Counted from the first letter of the stretch, positions 18,868 through 27,118 are shown. The stretch is 64,000 nt of DNA from Roseicella sp. DB1501 (GCF_013112485.1 NZ_JABFHG010000010.1:62001-126000); one strand, 5' to 3'. The notes: generated from the sequence alone by a model not told the origin. Program-made: numbers and translations.

Positions 18868-20070
18868 ATGCCCGAGCTCGCCCAGCGCCTCGCCAACGTC
18901 CAGGTCTCGCCCTCCGCCGCCATGACGGCGAAGGCGCGGGAGATGCGGGCACGGGGCATCCCCGTCATCAGCCTCGCCAATGGCGAGCCGGATTTCGCCA
19001 CCCCCCGGCACGCCATCGAGGCCGCCTACCAGGCCGCCCTCTCGGGCGACACCAAGTACCCGCCGCAGGGCGGCACGCCGGCGCTGAAGGCGGCGATCGC
19101 GCGCAAGTTCAAGCGCGACAACAAGCTCGACTACGGGCCGGGCGAGATCCTCGTCGGCAATGGCGGCAAGCAGGTCATCTTCAACGCCTTCATGGCGACG
19201 CTCGACCCGGGCGACGAGGTGGTGATCCCCTCGCCCTTCTGGGTGTCCTACGCCGACATGGCGAAGGTGCCGGGCGGCGTGCCGGTCACCGTCTCCTGCC
19301 CGCAGAACAACCGCTTCCTGCCGCGGCCGGAGGATATCGCGGCGGCGATCACCCCGCGCACCAAATGGGTGATGCTGAACTTCCCCGGCAACCCGACCGG
19401 CGCCGTGCCCTCGCGCGCGCTGCTCGCCGAGATCGGCGAGGTGCTGCTGCGGCATCCGCAGCTCTGGGTGCTGTCGGACGACATGTACGAGCACCTGCTC
19501 TATGACGGGCACCGCTTCTCGACCATCGCCGAGGTCACGCCGGGGCTGAAGGACCGCACCCTCACCGTCAACGGTTGCTCCAAGACCTATGCCATGACCG
19601 GCTGGCGGATCGGCTTCGGCGGCGGGCCGGCCAAGCTGATCAAGGGCATGTTCAACATGCAGGGCCAGGCGACGGCGGGCGTCTCCACCGTCGGCCAGGC
19701 GGCGGCCGCGGCGGCGCTGGACGGGCCGCAGGAGCTGGTCGAGGAGCATCGCCGCATCTACGAGCAGCGGCGCGACCTCGCGGTCGAGATGCTGAACGCC
19801 GCGCCCGGCGTCACCTGCCACAAGCCCGAGGGCGCCTTCTATGTCTTCCCGAACATCGCCGGCTGCCTCGGCCGGAGGACCAAGGGCGGACGGCAGATCG
19901 AGACGGATACCGATTTCGTCGCAGCGCTGCTCGAGGAGAAGCATGTGGCGGCGGTGCAGGGCGCGGCCTACGGCATGTCGCCGCATATGCGCATCTCCTA
20001 CGCCACCGATACGGCGAGCCTGACCGAGGCCTGCGGCCGCATTCAGGAATTCTGCCGCGAGCTGTCCTGA
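18868..20070 (+). CDS. PLP-dependent class I aminotransferase, tandem copy 2
   Basis: 400 residues, collinear with the preceding gene and with the PLP lysine at the same residue (K239 in [16 protein letters not shown]). LANGEPDFATPRHAIEAA, GGKQVIFNAF and NFPGNPTGAVPS match the same family blocks. Differences cluster in substrate-facing loops: NPS versus FPG before NPTG, a QGAAYGMSPHMRISY C-terminus versus [15 protein letters not shown], and CPQNNRF in place of GDENMGF. This suggests that the two copies have diverged in amino-acid preference. It starts 4 bp after copy 1 and is almost certainly co-transcribed with it. Confidence 0.92.
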   Translation: MPELAQRLANVQVSPSAAMTAKAREMRARGIPVISLANGEPDFATPRHAIEAAYQAALSGDTKYPPQGGTPALKAAIARKFKRDNKLDYGPGEILVGNGGKQVIFNAFMATLDPGDEVVIPSPFWVSYADMAKVPGGVPVTVSCPQNNRFLPRPEDIAAAITPRTKWVMLNFPGNPTGAVPSRALLAEIGEVLLRHPQLWVLSDDMYEHLLYDGHRFSTIAEVTPGLKDRTLTVNGCSKTYAMTGWRIGFGGGPAKLIKGMFNMQGQATAGVSTVGQAAAAAALDGPQELVEEHRRIYEQRRDLAVEMLNAAPGVTCHKPEGAFYVFPNIAGCLGRRTKGGRQIETDTDFVAALLEEKHVAAVQGAAYGMSPHMRISYATDTASLTEACGRIQEFCRELS

Positions 20071-20074
20071 ACCA

Positions 20075-21079
20075 GTGGGCCGCCCGATGCTGCGACCAGG
20101 CCGCGATGACGACGCCGCGGGCTTCGTCGCCCTGATCGGCGCCTGCTGGGCCGAGTATCCGGGCTGCGTCCTCGATGTCGATGGCGAGCTGCCGGAGCTG
20201 CGGGCCCTGGCCAGCCACTACGCGGCGGCGGGCGGCGCGCTCTGGGCCGCCGAGCGGGACGGCCGCGTGGTCGGCATGATCGCCGCCCGGCCGGGCCCTG
20301 AACCGGGCGCGTGGGAGATCGGCCGCCTCTATGTCGAGGCCGGGGCGCGCGGCAGCGGCCTCGCCGCGGCCCTGCTCGCCGCCGCCGAGGCGCGGGCCCG
20401 GGCCGGCGGCGCCGAGCGCCTCCTCCTCTTCTCCGATACGCGCTTCGACCGGGCGCATGCCTTCTACGAGAAGCACTCCTTCCTCCGGCAGGGCCCGGTC
20501 CGGGTGCTGGACGACCTCTCGCATTCCATCGAGTTCCGCTACGCCAAGCCGCTCCGCGGCGTCGCGGTGGAGGTGCTGGACGCGGCCGGCGCCGCCAGCG
20601 CCGAGCGGCGCCTGGCGGAGATCCTGGCGGGTTGCGTCGAGGCCGGCGCCAGCGTCTCCTTCCTGCCGCCGCTGGCGCCGGCGCGCGCCCGCGCCTTCTG
20701 GCACCGGGTCGCGGCCGATGTCGCGGGCGGGCGCAAGCTGCTGCTCGCCGCCTGGCAGGAGGGTGCGCTGGTCGGCACGGCGCAGCTCATCCTCGACATG
20801 CCGGAGAACCAGCCGCACCGCGCGGATGTGGCCAAGGTGCTGGTGGACCCCGCCGCCCGCCGCGGCGGGATCGGCCGGGCGCTGATGCGGCGGATCGAGG
20901 CCGAGGCGCTGCGGCTCGGCCGGCGACTGCTGGTGCTCGACACGCTGGCGGGCAGCGAGGGCGAGGCGCTCTACCGCGCCATGGGCTGGCAGGAGGTGGG
21001 TATCATCCCCGGCTTCGCCCTGGATGCCGCCGGCGCCGAGCACGCCACCATGATCTTCTGGAAGCGGCTCGATCCCTGA
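20075..21079 (+). CDS. Two-domain GNAT-family N-acetyltransferase
   Basis: 334 residues with two GNAT folds. In the first, acetyl-CoA-binding motif A reads GRLYVEAGARGSGLAAALL, followed by RFDRAHAFYEKHSF. In the second, VAKVLVDPAARRGGIGRALM is followed by LLVLDTLAGSEGEALYRAMGW. Each has the R-x-x-G-x-G/A pyrophosphate loop, so both could be active. The substrate is unknown. The start is taken as GTG 20075, five bases after the aminotransferase stop; ATG 20087 is an equally possible start. The position behind two aminotransferases may indicate acetylation of an amino-acid or amine product. Confidence 0.85.
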   Translation: MGRPMLRPGRDDDAAGFVALIGACWAEYPGCVLDVDGELPELRALASHYAAAGGALWAAERDGRVVGMIAARPGPEPGAWEIGRLYVEAGARGSGLAAALLAAAEARARAGGAERLLLFSDTRFDRAHAFYEKHSFLRQGPVRVLDDLSHSIEFRYAKPLRGVAVEVLDAAGAASAERRLAEILAGCVEAGASVSFLPPLAPARARAFWHRVAADVAGGRKLLLAAWQEGALVGTAQLILDMPENQPHRADVAKVLVDPAARRGGIGRALMRRIEAEALRLGRRLLVLDTLAGSEGEALYRAMGWQEVGIIPGFALDAAGAEHATMIFWKRLDP

Positions 21080-21084
21080 CGGCG

Positions 21085-21221
21085 ACGGGCTTGCTTCAAT
21101 CCTGGCGTGCAGCCGGCGCAGCCGGCTGAGCGCCCGAACGGGCGCCGCCGCCAGTGTGGCGCAGCCAAGCCACCGGAGGTGGCGCCGGCGAGTGAGGGCA
21201 TCGATGTGGCAACATCAATGC
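21085..21221 (+). repeat. Dispersed intergenic repeat family A, copy 2
   Basis: This aligns with the reverse complement of 9573-9715 and shares the 27-nt core beginning at 21110. Its 3' end forms a hairpin, GCATCGATGT / ACATCAATGC (21198-21207 with 21212-21221) around GGCA. Compared with copy 1, the loop-closing G:C pair has become T:A, so pairing is kept. It fills the convergent gap between the GNAT gene and the dehalogenase and may act as a terminator for both. Confidence 0.75.
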
Positions 21222-21230
21222 ACGCCGGTA

Positions 21231-22109
21231 TCAGAGGAAACGGTCGAGCCGCGCCAGCACTTCCTCCGGCGCCTCCTCGGCGAGGTAGTGCCCGCTGTTG
21301 ACCGCCCCGCCCTCCACCGGCCCGGCGGCGTAGTCGCGCCAGATGGCCAGCGCATCGTACCAGCGCGGGATCGCGCCCTTGGCGCCCCAGAGGGCGAGCA
21401 GCGGGCAGCGCAGCTTCTCCCCGGCGGCGCGGCTGGCGCGGTCGTGCTCGAGGTCGATCGCCGTCGCGGCGCGGTAATCCTCGCAGATGGCGGCGACGGT
21501 GCCGGGCTCGCGCAGCGCCGCCAGGTAGTCCGCCCGCGCCTCGGGGTGGAAGAAGCCCTTGTCCTTCGGCTCGCGCGCCGTGTGCAGGTCGAACCAGTCC
21601 TCCGTGTCGCGCAGGATCATGCGCTCGGGCCGGTCATGCGGCTGGGCGAGGAAGAACCAGTGATAGTAGCCGAGCGCGAATTCCATCGTCGTGCGCTCGA
21701 AATGCGCCAGGGTCGGGATGATGTCCATGGTGCAGAGCGTCTCGACCGCCTCCGGATGGTCGAGCACCAGCCGGTGCGCGACGCGGGCGCCGCGGTCATG
21801 CGCGACCAGGCGGAAGCGCGGATGGCCGAGGTCGCGCATCAGCGCCACCACGTCCTTCGCCATTTCCCGCTTGGCGTAGTGGCGGCTGTCCGGCGTGACC
21901 GGCGGCTTGCCGCTGAAGCCGTAGCCACGGATATCGGGCGCGATGACGGTGAAGCGCCTGGCGAGCGCCGGCGCCACCCGATGCCACATGGCATGGGTCT
22001 GCGGGTTGCCGTGCAGCAGCAGCAGCGGCGGTCCCTCCCCGCCCCGGCGCAGGCGGATGCGCTGGCCGTTCGCCTCGCGCGTTTCCAGCGTGAACCCCTC
22101 GAAGAACAT
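21231..22109 (-). CDS. Alpha/beta-hydrolase, haloacetate (fluoroacetate-type) dehalogenase candidate
   Basis: 292 residues from ATG 22109, preceded by GGAGGAGG. It is an alpha/beta-hydrolase with the nucleophile elbow VAHDRGARV. Residues line up with the published fluoroacetate dehalogenase RPA1163 at an offset of about five: Asp105 (nucleophile), Asp129 and His274 (triad), Arg106 and Arg109 (carboxylate clamp), and His150, Trp151 and Tyr212 (fluoride pocket; YYHWFF and EDYRAAT). Family knowledge predicts hydrolytic removal of halide from fluoro- or chloroacetate to give glycolate. Epoxide hydrolases share the fold but lack this set. The next gene upstream is a metallophosphoesterase on the same strand, with a gap of about 50 bp. 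Confidence 0.85.
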   Translation of the reverse strand: MFFEGFTLETREANGQRIRLRRGGEGPPLLLLHGNPQTHAMWHRVAPALARRFTVIAPDIRGYGFSGKPPVTPDSRHYAKREMAKDVVALMRDLGHPRFRLVAHDRGARVAHRLVLDHPEAVETLCTMDIIPTLAHFERTTMEFALGYYHWFFLAQPHDRPERMILRDTEDWFDLHTAREPKDKGFFHPEARADYLAALREPGTVAAICEDYRAATAIDLEHDRASRAAGEKLRCPLLALWGAKGAIPRWYDALAIWRDYAAGPVEGGAVNSGHYLAEEAPEEVLARLDRFL

Positions 22110-22161
22110 CGGCGCCTCCTCCGGCGGCATCCTGCAACGCGCCGGACCACCCGGCCAGCGG

Positions 22162-23019
22162 TCAAGGGGCCGGCACCACCGCGACGGAGGGCGCCGCGTC
22201 CGTCGCCTGCGGCGCCACCGCTGCCCAGCCCTCTCCGTCCCAGGCGCGGGCGAAGACCTCGACGCCGCCATCCCGGGCGATGCGGATCTCGTTGAAGGCA
22301 TTCGGCTCGCCGCGCAGCCGGCGGGAAGTGGTGGTGGCCGAGAGCACCACCGTCAGCGGCCCTTCCGCGCGGGTGCTGGCGGCGGCGGTGCCATGCGCCC
22401 GCACGCCGGCCTCGCGGGCCGGCTGCGCGATGTCGGCGACGTGCAGATGCCCGGACAGCACCAGCCGCACCCCCTCCCGCGCGAAGGCGGCCAGCGCCCG
22501 GGCGGCGCCGCCGACGGCCCGCGCCATCGGGTCGGCCTGCGGCGGCAGGAAGGGATGGTGCGCGACGACGATCCGCACCAGGCCCGGCGGCAGCGCCGCC
22601 AGCCGGGCCTCGCAGCGGGCCAGGCGCTCGCGGCTCACCCGGCCGCGCGACCAGTCGAGGTAGAGGCCGGCGCGCCGCGCCGTGTTCAGCCCGACGACGC
22701 CGACGCGGCCATCCCGGAAGACCGGCTCGACCTCCGGCGCGACGTAGCGGCGCCAGCGGGCATAGGGATGCAGGTAGCGCTGCGGCCGCCAGTAATTGAC
22801 GAGGTCGTGGTTGCCAGGGACGGCGAGGACGGGCGAGCGCAAGCCGTCGAGAAAGCGGCGGGCGGCGAGGAACTCCTCATGCCGGGCGCGCATGGTGAGG
22901 TCGCCGCTGATGGCGACGAGGTCCGGCGGGGCGCGCCGCAGCTCCGCCACCAGGGCGGCGACCACCTCGGGGCGCTCGGCGCCGAAATGCAGGTCCGAGA
23001 GATGCGCGATGCGGTACAT
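22162..23019 (-). CDS. Calcineurin-like metallophosphoesterase
   Basis: 285 residues. All five metallophosphoesterase blocks are present: AHLSDLHFG, AISGDLTMRA, VPGNHDL, VVAHHPF and LSGHLHVAD. These ligate the two-metal centre. Relatives include cyclic nucleotide phosphodiesterases (CpdA/Icc) and phospholipid or nucleotide phosphatases; this length and the SDLHFG start are closest to the CpdA-like group. There is no signal peptide, so it acts in the cytoplasm. It lies 52 bp upstream of the dehalogenase on the same strand. The substrate cannot be assigned. Confidence 0.88.
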   Translation of the reverse strand: MYRIAHLSDLHFGAERPEVVAALVAELRRAPPDLVAISGDLTMRARHEEFLAARRFLDGLRSPVLAVPGNHDLVNYWRPQRYLHPYARWRRYVAPEVEPVFRDGRVGVVGLNTARRAGLYLDWSRGRVSRERLARCEARLAALPPGLVRIVVAHHPFLPPQADPMARAVGGAARALAAFAREGVRLVLSGHLHVADIAQPAREAGVRAHGTAAASTRAEGPLTVVLSATTTSRRLRGEPNAFNEIRIARDGGVEVFARAWDGEGWAAVAPQATDAAPSVAVVPAP

Positions 23020-23226
23020 CGCTCAGCCCGGGAGGCCGCGGCTGCGACGCCAGGCGGTATGGTTCGGCGGCATGGCCCTGCCTCGCATGGTTCCGCCTCA
23101 ACAGGCGGGCACCGCCCGGGTTCGCCATCGCTGATGGGGTGGCCGGGCATGGTTGGTTGGCCGGGGCCGGTTGACCGCCGCCGCCGCCCGCGCGAGCCTT
23201 CCGGCCCCGATGCCAGGAGGAATGCC

Positions 23227-23625
23227 ATGTCCGAGGATAGCGCCCTGTTCGACAAGGGCCTGCCCATCCGTCGCGAAGTGCTGGGACCGGACTATGTCGA
23301 CAGCTCGATGGCCAAGGCCGACGAGTTCATGATGTCCTTCCAGCGCGCCACCACCGCCTGGGCCTGGGGCTGGGCCTGGGGCGACCCGACGCTGGACCGC
23401 AAGACCCGCTCCATGCTGAACCTCGCCATGCTGACCGCGCTCGGCAAGACGCCCGAGATCAAGCTGCATGTGAAGGGCGCGCTGAACAACGGCCTGACGG
23501 TCGAGCAGATCAAGGCGGTGCTGCTGCACGCGACGGCCTATTGCGGCATTCCCGCCGGCCTCGACGCCTTCAAGGCGGCGCATGAGGTGCTGGTCGCCGA
23601 GGGTGCCCTGCCGGGCAAGAAGTGA
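23227..23625 (+). CDS. Carboxymuconolactone decarboxylase-family protein (PcaC-like)
   Basis: 132 residues from ATG 23227, with AGGAGG seven bases upstream. The single CMD domain contains TLDRKTRSMLNLAMLTALGK, ELK-type helix LHVKGALNNGLTVEQIKAVLLHATAYCGIPAGLDAF and the conserved Cys/His region. True PcaC decarboxylates 4-carboxymuconolactone in protocatechuate degradation; many relatives have unknown or AhpD-like roles. A single Cys (YCG) instead of CxxC argues against AhpD peroxidase activity. The stop overlaps the next gene's start (TGATG), so it is coupled to a beta-hydroxyacid dehydrogenase rather than to other protocatechuate genes. Confidence 0.88.
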   Translation: MSEDSALFDKGLPIRREVLGPDYVDSSMAKADEFMMSFQRATTAWAWGWAWGDPTLDRKTRSMLNLAMLTALGKTPEIKLHVKGALNNGLTVEQIKAVLLHATAYCGIPAGLDAFKAAHEVLVAEGALPGKK

Positions 23626-24527
23626 TGCCCTCCCCCATCAGGCGCATCGGCTTCGTCGGCATTGGCAACATGGGCTGGCCGATGGCGGCCAACCTGGTGA
23701 AGGCGGGCTTCGAACTCGTGGTCTGCGACGCGGTGCCCGGCCGCGGCGCGCAATTCGCCGGCGAGGTGGGCGGCACGGCGGTGGCCGACCCGGCCGCGGC
23801 GGCGAAGGGGGTGGATGCCCTCGTCACCATCCTGCCCACCAGCAAGCAGGTGGCGGAGGTCGCGGCGCAGGTCATGCCGGCGCTGGCCGAGGGGACCCTG
23901 GTCATCGACATGACCAGCGGCCAGCCGGCCCGCACGCGCGAGATCGCGGCGCGGCTGGCCGAGCGGGGCATCCCGATGATCGATGCACCGGTCTCGGGCG
24001 GCGTGCCGCGGGCGAAGTCCGGCGACCTCGCCATCATGCTGGGCGGCGAGGCGGCGGCGCTCGACCGCGCCGAGCCGGTGCTGAAGGCGATGGGCAGCAG
24101 CCTCTACCGCTGCGGCGGCGTCGGCGCCGGCCAGGCGATGAAGGCGCTGAACAACCTCTCCTCGGCCGGCACCTTCCTCATGGGGATCGAGGTGCTGCTG
24201 ATCGGCCAGCGCTTCGGGCTCGACCCCGCCACCATGGTGGACGTGCTCAACGCCTCCTCGGGCATGAGCAACAGCAGCCAGCGCAAGTTCAAGCAATACG
24301 TGCTGAACCGCCGCTTCGACGACGGCTTCGCGCTGGAGCTGATGGTGAAGGATCTCGGCATCGCGCTCGAGGTGGGGCGGGAGACGGAGACGCCGGTCCC
24401 CTTCTCGGCGCTCTGCCGGGAGATGTGGGCCGCGGCGCTGGCCTCGCTCGGCCCGGGGCACAACCACACCGCCCTTGCCCAGCTCTCGGAGAAGCTCGCG
24501 GGCGAGATCCTCGGCGGCAACAAGTGA
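23625..24527 (+). CDS. NAD(P)-dependent beta-hydroxyacid dehydrogenase (3-hydroxyisobutyrate dehydrogenase family)
   Basis: About 300 residues from ATG 23625, which overlaps the upstream stop by one base. The N-terminal Rossmann motif is IGFVGIGNMGWPMAANL. The family substrate motif IDAPVSGGVPRAKSGDLAIMLGG and the catalytic-lysine block GAGQAMKALNNL follow. The all-alpha C-terminus ends with FALELMVKDLGIALEVG. Members oxidise 3-hydroxyisobutyrate, tartronate semialdehyde, 6-phosphogluconate-like or other beta-hydroxyacids. The substrate is not determinable; coupling to a CMD-family protein suggests an aromatic or branched-acid catabolic step. Confidence 0.9.
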   Translation: MPSPIRRIGFVGIGNMGWPMAANLVKAGFELVVCDAVPGRGAQFAGEVGGTAVADPAAAAKGVDALVTILPTSKQVAEVAAQVMPALAEGTLVIDMTSGQPARTREIAARLAERGIPMIDAPVSGGVPRAKSGDLAIMLGGEAAALDRAEPVLKAMGSSLYRCGGVGAGQAMKALNNLSSAGTFLMGIEVLLIGQRFGLDPATMVDVLNASSGMSNSSQRKFKQYVLNRRFDDGFALELMVKDLGIALEVGRETETPVPFSALCREMWAAALASLGPGHNHTALAQLSEKLAGEILGGNK

Positions 24528-24591
24528 TACCGGCCCGGCGCCCGCGCGCCGGGCCCCATGCAGCAACGATACCGGGAGGAAGGGACCGCCG

Positions 24592-25398
24592 ATGACGACA
24601 GCGCCCCAATGGGACATCTACGCCATCCGCTACGGCCGCCACGAGCGCGAGGCGCAGAGCAATTTCCTGCTGCCGGTCGCCGACCCGCACGACGCCATGC
24701 CGCTCGACTACTATGTCTGGCTGGTGCGCAACGCCGAGGGGCATGAGATCGTCGTCGATACCGGCTTCGACGCCGCCTGCGCCGCCAGGCGCGGCCGCAA
24801 GCTGAACCGCAGCGTCGCCGACAGCCTGCGCGCCATGGAGTGCGACCCGGCCCGGGTGCGCGACGTGGTCGTGACGCATCTGCACTACGACCATGCCGGC
24901 AGCATCGACATCTTCACCGGCGCGCGCATCCACATTCAGGACCGCGAGATGGCCTTCGCCACGGGGCGGCACATGTGCACCGCCTGCATCCGCCTGCCCT
25001 TCGAGGCGGACCATGTGGTCGCCATGGTGCGCGCCCTCTTCGCCGACAAGGTGCAGTTCCACGACGGCGAGGGCCAAGTGGCGCCGGGCGTCACCGTGCA
25101 CCGCGTCGGCGGGCATTCGGACGGGCTGCAGGTGGTGCGGGTGGAGACGGCGCGCGGGCCGGTGGTGCTGGCCTCGGACGCCATGCATTTCTACGCCAAC
25201 AACGCCACCGGCAACCCCTTCCCGATCATCTTCGACCTCGGCGCCATGACCCAGGGCTGGCGCATCGCGAAGCGCCTCGCCGGCGGCGACGAGACGCGGG
25301 TGATCCCGGGCCACGACCCGGCGGTGCGCGCGCGCTTCCCGGCGGTGCCGGGCCAGGATGGCGAGATCGTCGCCCTGCACCTGCCGCCGGTTGGCTGA
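24592..25398 (+). CDS. Metallo-beta-lactamase-fold hydrolase, N-acyl-homoserine-lactonase-like
   Basis: 268 residues. The start ATG 24592 follows GGGAGGAAGGG. The MBL metal motif is VVTHLHYDHAGS (HxHxDH), with further ligands at RVGGHSDG, VLASDAMHFY and the C-terminal PGHDP. The opening WLVRNAEGHEIVVDTGFD and long insert ATGRHMCTACIRLPFEADHV place it in the AttM/AiiA-type lactonase clade, whose members open AHL or gamma-butyrolactone rings. Quorum quenching is possible but many clade members have other substrates. It follows the dehydrogenase after 64 bp in the same direction. Confidence 0.82.
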   Translation: MTTAPQWDIYAIRYGRHEREAQSNFLLPVADPHDAMPLDYYVWLVRNAEGHEIVVDTGFDAACAARRGRKLNRSVADSLRAMECDPARVRDVVVTHLHYDHAGSIDIFTGARIHIQDREMAFATGRHMCTACIRLPFEADHVVAMVRALFADKVQFHDGEGQVAPGVTVHRVGGHSDGLQVVRVETARGPVVLASDAMHFYANNATGNPFPIIFDLGAMTQGWRIAKRLAGGDETRVIPGHDPAVRARFPAVPGQDGEIVALHLPPVG

Positions 25399-25419
25399 GG
25401 CGGCGCCGGCTCGCCTCGC

Positions 25420-25749
25420 TCAGATCCGGTTCAGCACCACCGTGACGAGGAAGAAGCCGAGCAGCGCCAGCCCCATGGAGAGGCCCGGCCAGTAGGGCCG
25501 GGCCCCGCCCCGCACCAGCAGGGCATTGGCGCCGAGCGAGAGGATCAGCCCGGCCACCGGCTGCGACCAGGGCAGCTTCCAGAACCCCCAGCCGAGCAGG
25601 AACAGCCAGAAGCCGAAGGCGGCGCGGCCCATGAAGTGGAAGACGCGGTCGGCGACCGCCGCCGATGGCCGCAGCCCGGGTGTCGAGCAGCGCGCCTCGA
25701 TGACGCCGGCGAGGGAGAGAAGGATCAGCGCCGCGATATAGACCTGCAT
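25420..25749 (-). CDS. Small multi-pass membrane protein of unknown function
   Basis: 109 residues with about four hydrophobic segments: VYIAALILLSLAGVIEA, AFGFWLFLLGWGFWKL, VAGLILSLGANALLV and GLSMGLALLGFFLVTVVL. A single Cys and an RPSAAVADRVFHFMGRAA loop lie between the first two. No family is recognised. Its start is only about 10 bp from the edge of a dispersed repeat (25759-25864), so any promoter or ribosome-binding site would lie in repeat DNA. It is convergent with the lactonase-like gene. Coding potential is supported by the clean membrane topology, not by homology I can name. Confidence 0.6.
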   Translation of the reverse strand: MQVYIAALILLSLAGVIEARCSTPGLRPSAAVADRVFHFMGRAAFGFWLFLLGWGFWKLPWSQPVAGLILSLGANALLVRGGARPYWPGLSMGLALLGFFLVTVVLNRI

Positions 25750-25758
25750 CCCGAGGGT

Positions 25759-25864
25759 CTAGAGCGTGATCGCCCGCGGTGGAAACATCGAAGGCGTGAA
25801 TCACGCGACACAACAACAAGCTAGACCATGGTCCGCGAACCCGGGTGAACGGATCATGGTCTAG
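25759..25864. repeat. Dispersed hairpin repeat family B (CTAGAGC type), copy 1
   Basis: It matches 46275-46381 in layout: CTAGAGC at the left end, TGGAAACA near the middle, AACAACA then CTAGA at the junction, and GGTGAACGG before the right end. The left half can pair GCGTGAT with ATCACGC (25764-25770 with 25800-25806). The right half is a hairpin with a perfect 10-bp base, CTAGACCATG / CATGGTCTAG (25821-25830 with 25855-25864), plus an inner TCCG/CGGA. It is not coding. Confidence 0.8.
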
Positions 25865-25886
25865 CCGCTTGGCCGCCGCAGACCAA

Positions 25887-25945
25887 CGGACCGGTCGCTC
25901 GACCGGTCCGGGGCCCCGAACGGGCCCGCATGCGATCACGCAGTC
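25887..25945 (-). repeat. Dispersed repeat family C, copy 1
   Basis: This is the reverse complement of the family core GTTCGGGGCC-CGGACCGGTC-loop-GACCGGTCCG. It contains a perfect 10-bp hairpin (25887-25896 with 25901-25910) around GCTC. It abuts family-B copy 1, so the whole 25750-25974 gap is repeat DNA. Relative to the Bug-type gene ending at 25975 it lies immediately 3', in the gene's orientation, as expected for a terminator. Confidence 0.7.
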
Positions 25946-25974
25946 GGGCCATCGGCATGCCGCGAAGCCGGCGC

Positions 25975-26973
25975 CTATTCGATGCGGATATGCGCCGCCT
26001 GGATCACCTCGCGCCAGCGCGCCGCCTCGCCGCGGATGGTGGCCGCGGTCTCCTTGGGCCGGCCGCCGATCGGCTCGAGCCCGAGCTCGGCCAGGCGGCG
26101 GCGGAAGCCCGGCTCGGCCAGGATGCGGTTGGTCTCGGCATTGAGCCGCGCGACCACCGGCGCCGGCAGCCCGGCCGGCCCGGCGAGGTAATTGAAGGCC
26201 GCGGAATCGAAGCCCGGCAGGGTTTCCGCGATGGTCGGCAGGTCGGGCATCAGCGTCGAGGGATGCGCGCTCGCCACCGCGACGGCCCGCACCGCGCCGC
26301 TCGCCCGGTGCTCGACGAAGAGCAGCAGGGTGTCGATGAGGAAGGAAATGCGGCCGGCGATCAGCTCCTGGATCGCCGGGCCGCTGCCGCGGAAGGGCAC
26401 ATGCGTGACCTCGATCCCGGCGCGCAGCTTCAGCATCTCGCCGGCGAGGTGGGAGGAGGCGCCGATGCCCGAGCTGCCGAAGGTCAGCTCGCCCGGCCGC
26501 GCCTTCGCCAGCGCGATCAGCTCCGGCACGCTCCGCACCAGCAGGGCCGGGTTCACCACCAGCAGGTTCGGCGCGCTGACCAGGCTGACGACGGGGGTGA
26601 AGTCGCGCTCCGGATCATAGGGCAGGCTGGGCATCAGGCTCGGATTGACGATCTGCGGGCCCGGCGTGCCGTAGAGCAAGGTGGTGCCGTCCGGCTTCGC
26701 CTTGGCCACGGCATCCGCGCCGATGGTCGCGCCGGCGCCGGGCCGGTTCTCCACCACCACCGGCTGCCCGAGCGCCGGCCCCAGCCGCTCCGCCAGCAGC
26801 CGCGCCAGCAGGTCGGAGGCGCCGCCCGGGGCAAAGGGCACGACGAGCCGCAGCGGCCGCGTCGGCCAGTCCTCCGCCGCTGCCCTTGCCCCTGCCCTTC
26901 CCCCTGGCCCTGGCCCGGTCGCGGCCAGCAGCCCCGCCAGGACGCCCGCCGCGCCTCGCCGTCCGATCCGCAT
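25975..26973 (-). CDS. Bug/TctC-family tripartite tricarboxylate transporter binding protein
   Basis: 332 residues. The Ala/Gly-rich N-terminus is preceded by Arg residues and resembles a signal peptide ending near RAAAEDWP. The mature start PLRLVVPFAPGGASDLLARLL, VVVENRPGAGATIGADAVAKAKPDG, SYPYD-like LPYDPERDFTPV and the late LPTIAETLPGFDSAAF are the standard Bug-family blocks. These periplasmic proteins bind carboxylates or other small molecules. Many occur alone, without TctA/TctB membrane subunits, as here, where no partner is in the window. It is divergent from the molybdenum hydroxylase gene at 27119, which might supply a shared context. Confidence 0.9.
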   Translation of the reverse strand: MRIGRRGAAGVLAGLLAATGPGPGGRAGARAAAEDWPTRPLRLVVPFAPGGASDLLARLLAERLGPALGQPVVVENRPGAGATIGADAVAKAKPDGTTLLYGTPGPQIVNPSLMPSLPYDPERDFTPVVSLVSAPNLLVVNPALLVRSVPELIALAKARPGELTFGSSGIGASSHLAGEMLKLRAGIEVTHVPFRGSGPAIQELIAGRISFLIDTLLLFVEHRASGAVRAVAVASAHPSTLMPDLPTIAETLPGFDSAAFNYLAGPAGLPAPVVARLNAETNRILAEPGFRRRLAELGLEPIGGRPKETAATIRGEAARWREVIQAAHIRIE

Positions 26974-27118
26974 GGCCGTTCCATCCCATCCTCGTGCCGG
27001 GCAGGCTCCGGGAGAGGCGATGGGGTGTCAATGCGGCGGGGCTGTGGGGTCGCGTCCGACGCGAAGCTGGCCTAGGCTTGGCGGCGACCCCACCCATTCC
27101 AGCAGCCGAGAGCGACGA

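Noticed and set aside
23227-23625. AhpD-like alkylhydroperoxidase
   Set aside because: No CxxC pair; only a single Cys in the relevant region.
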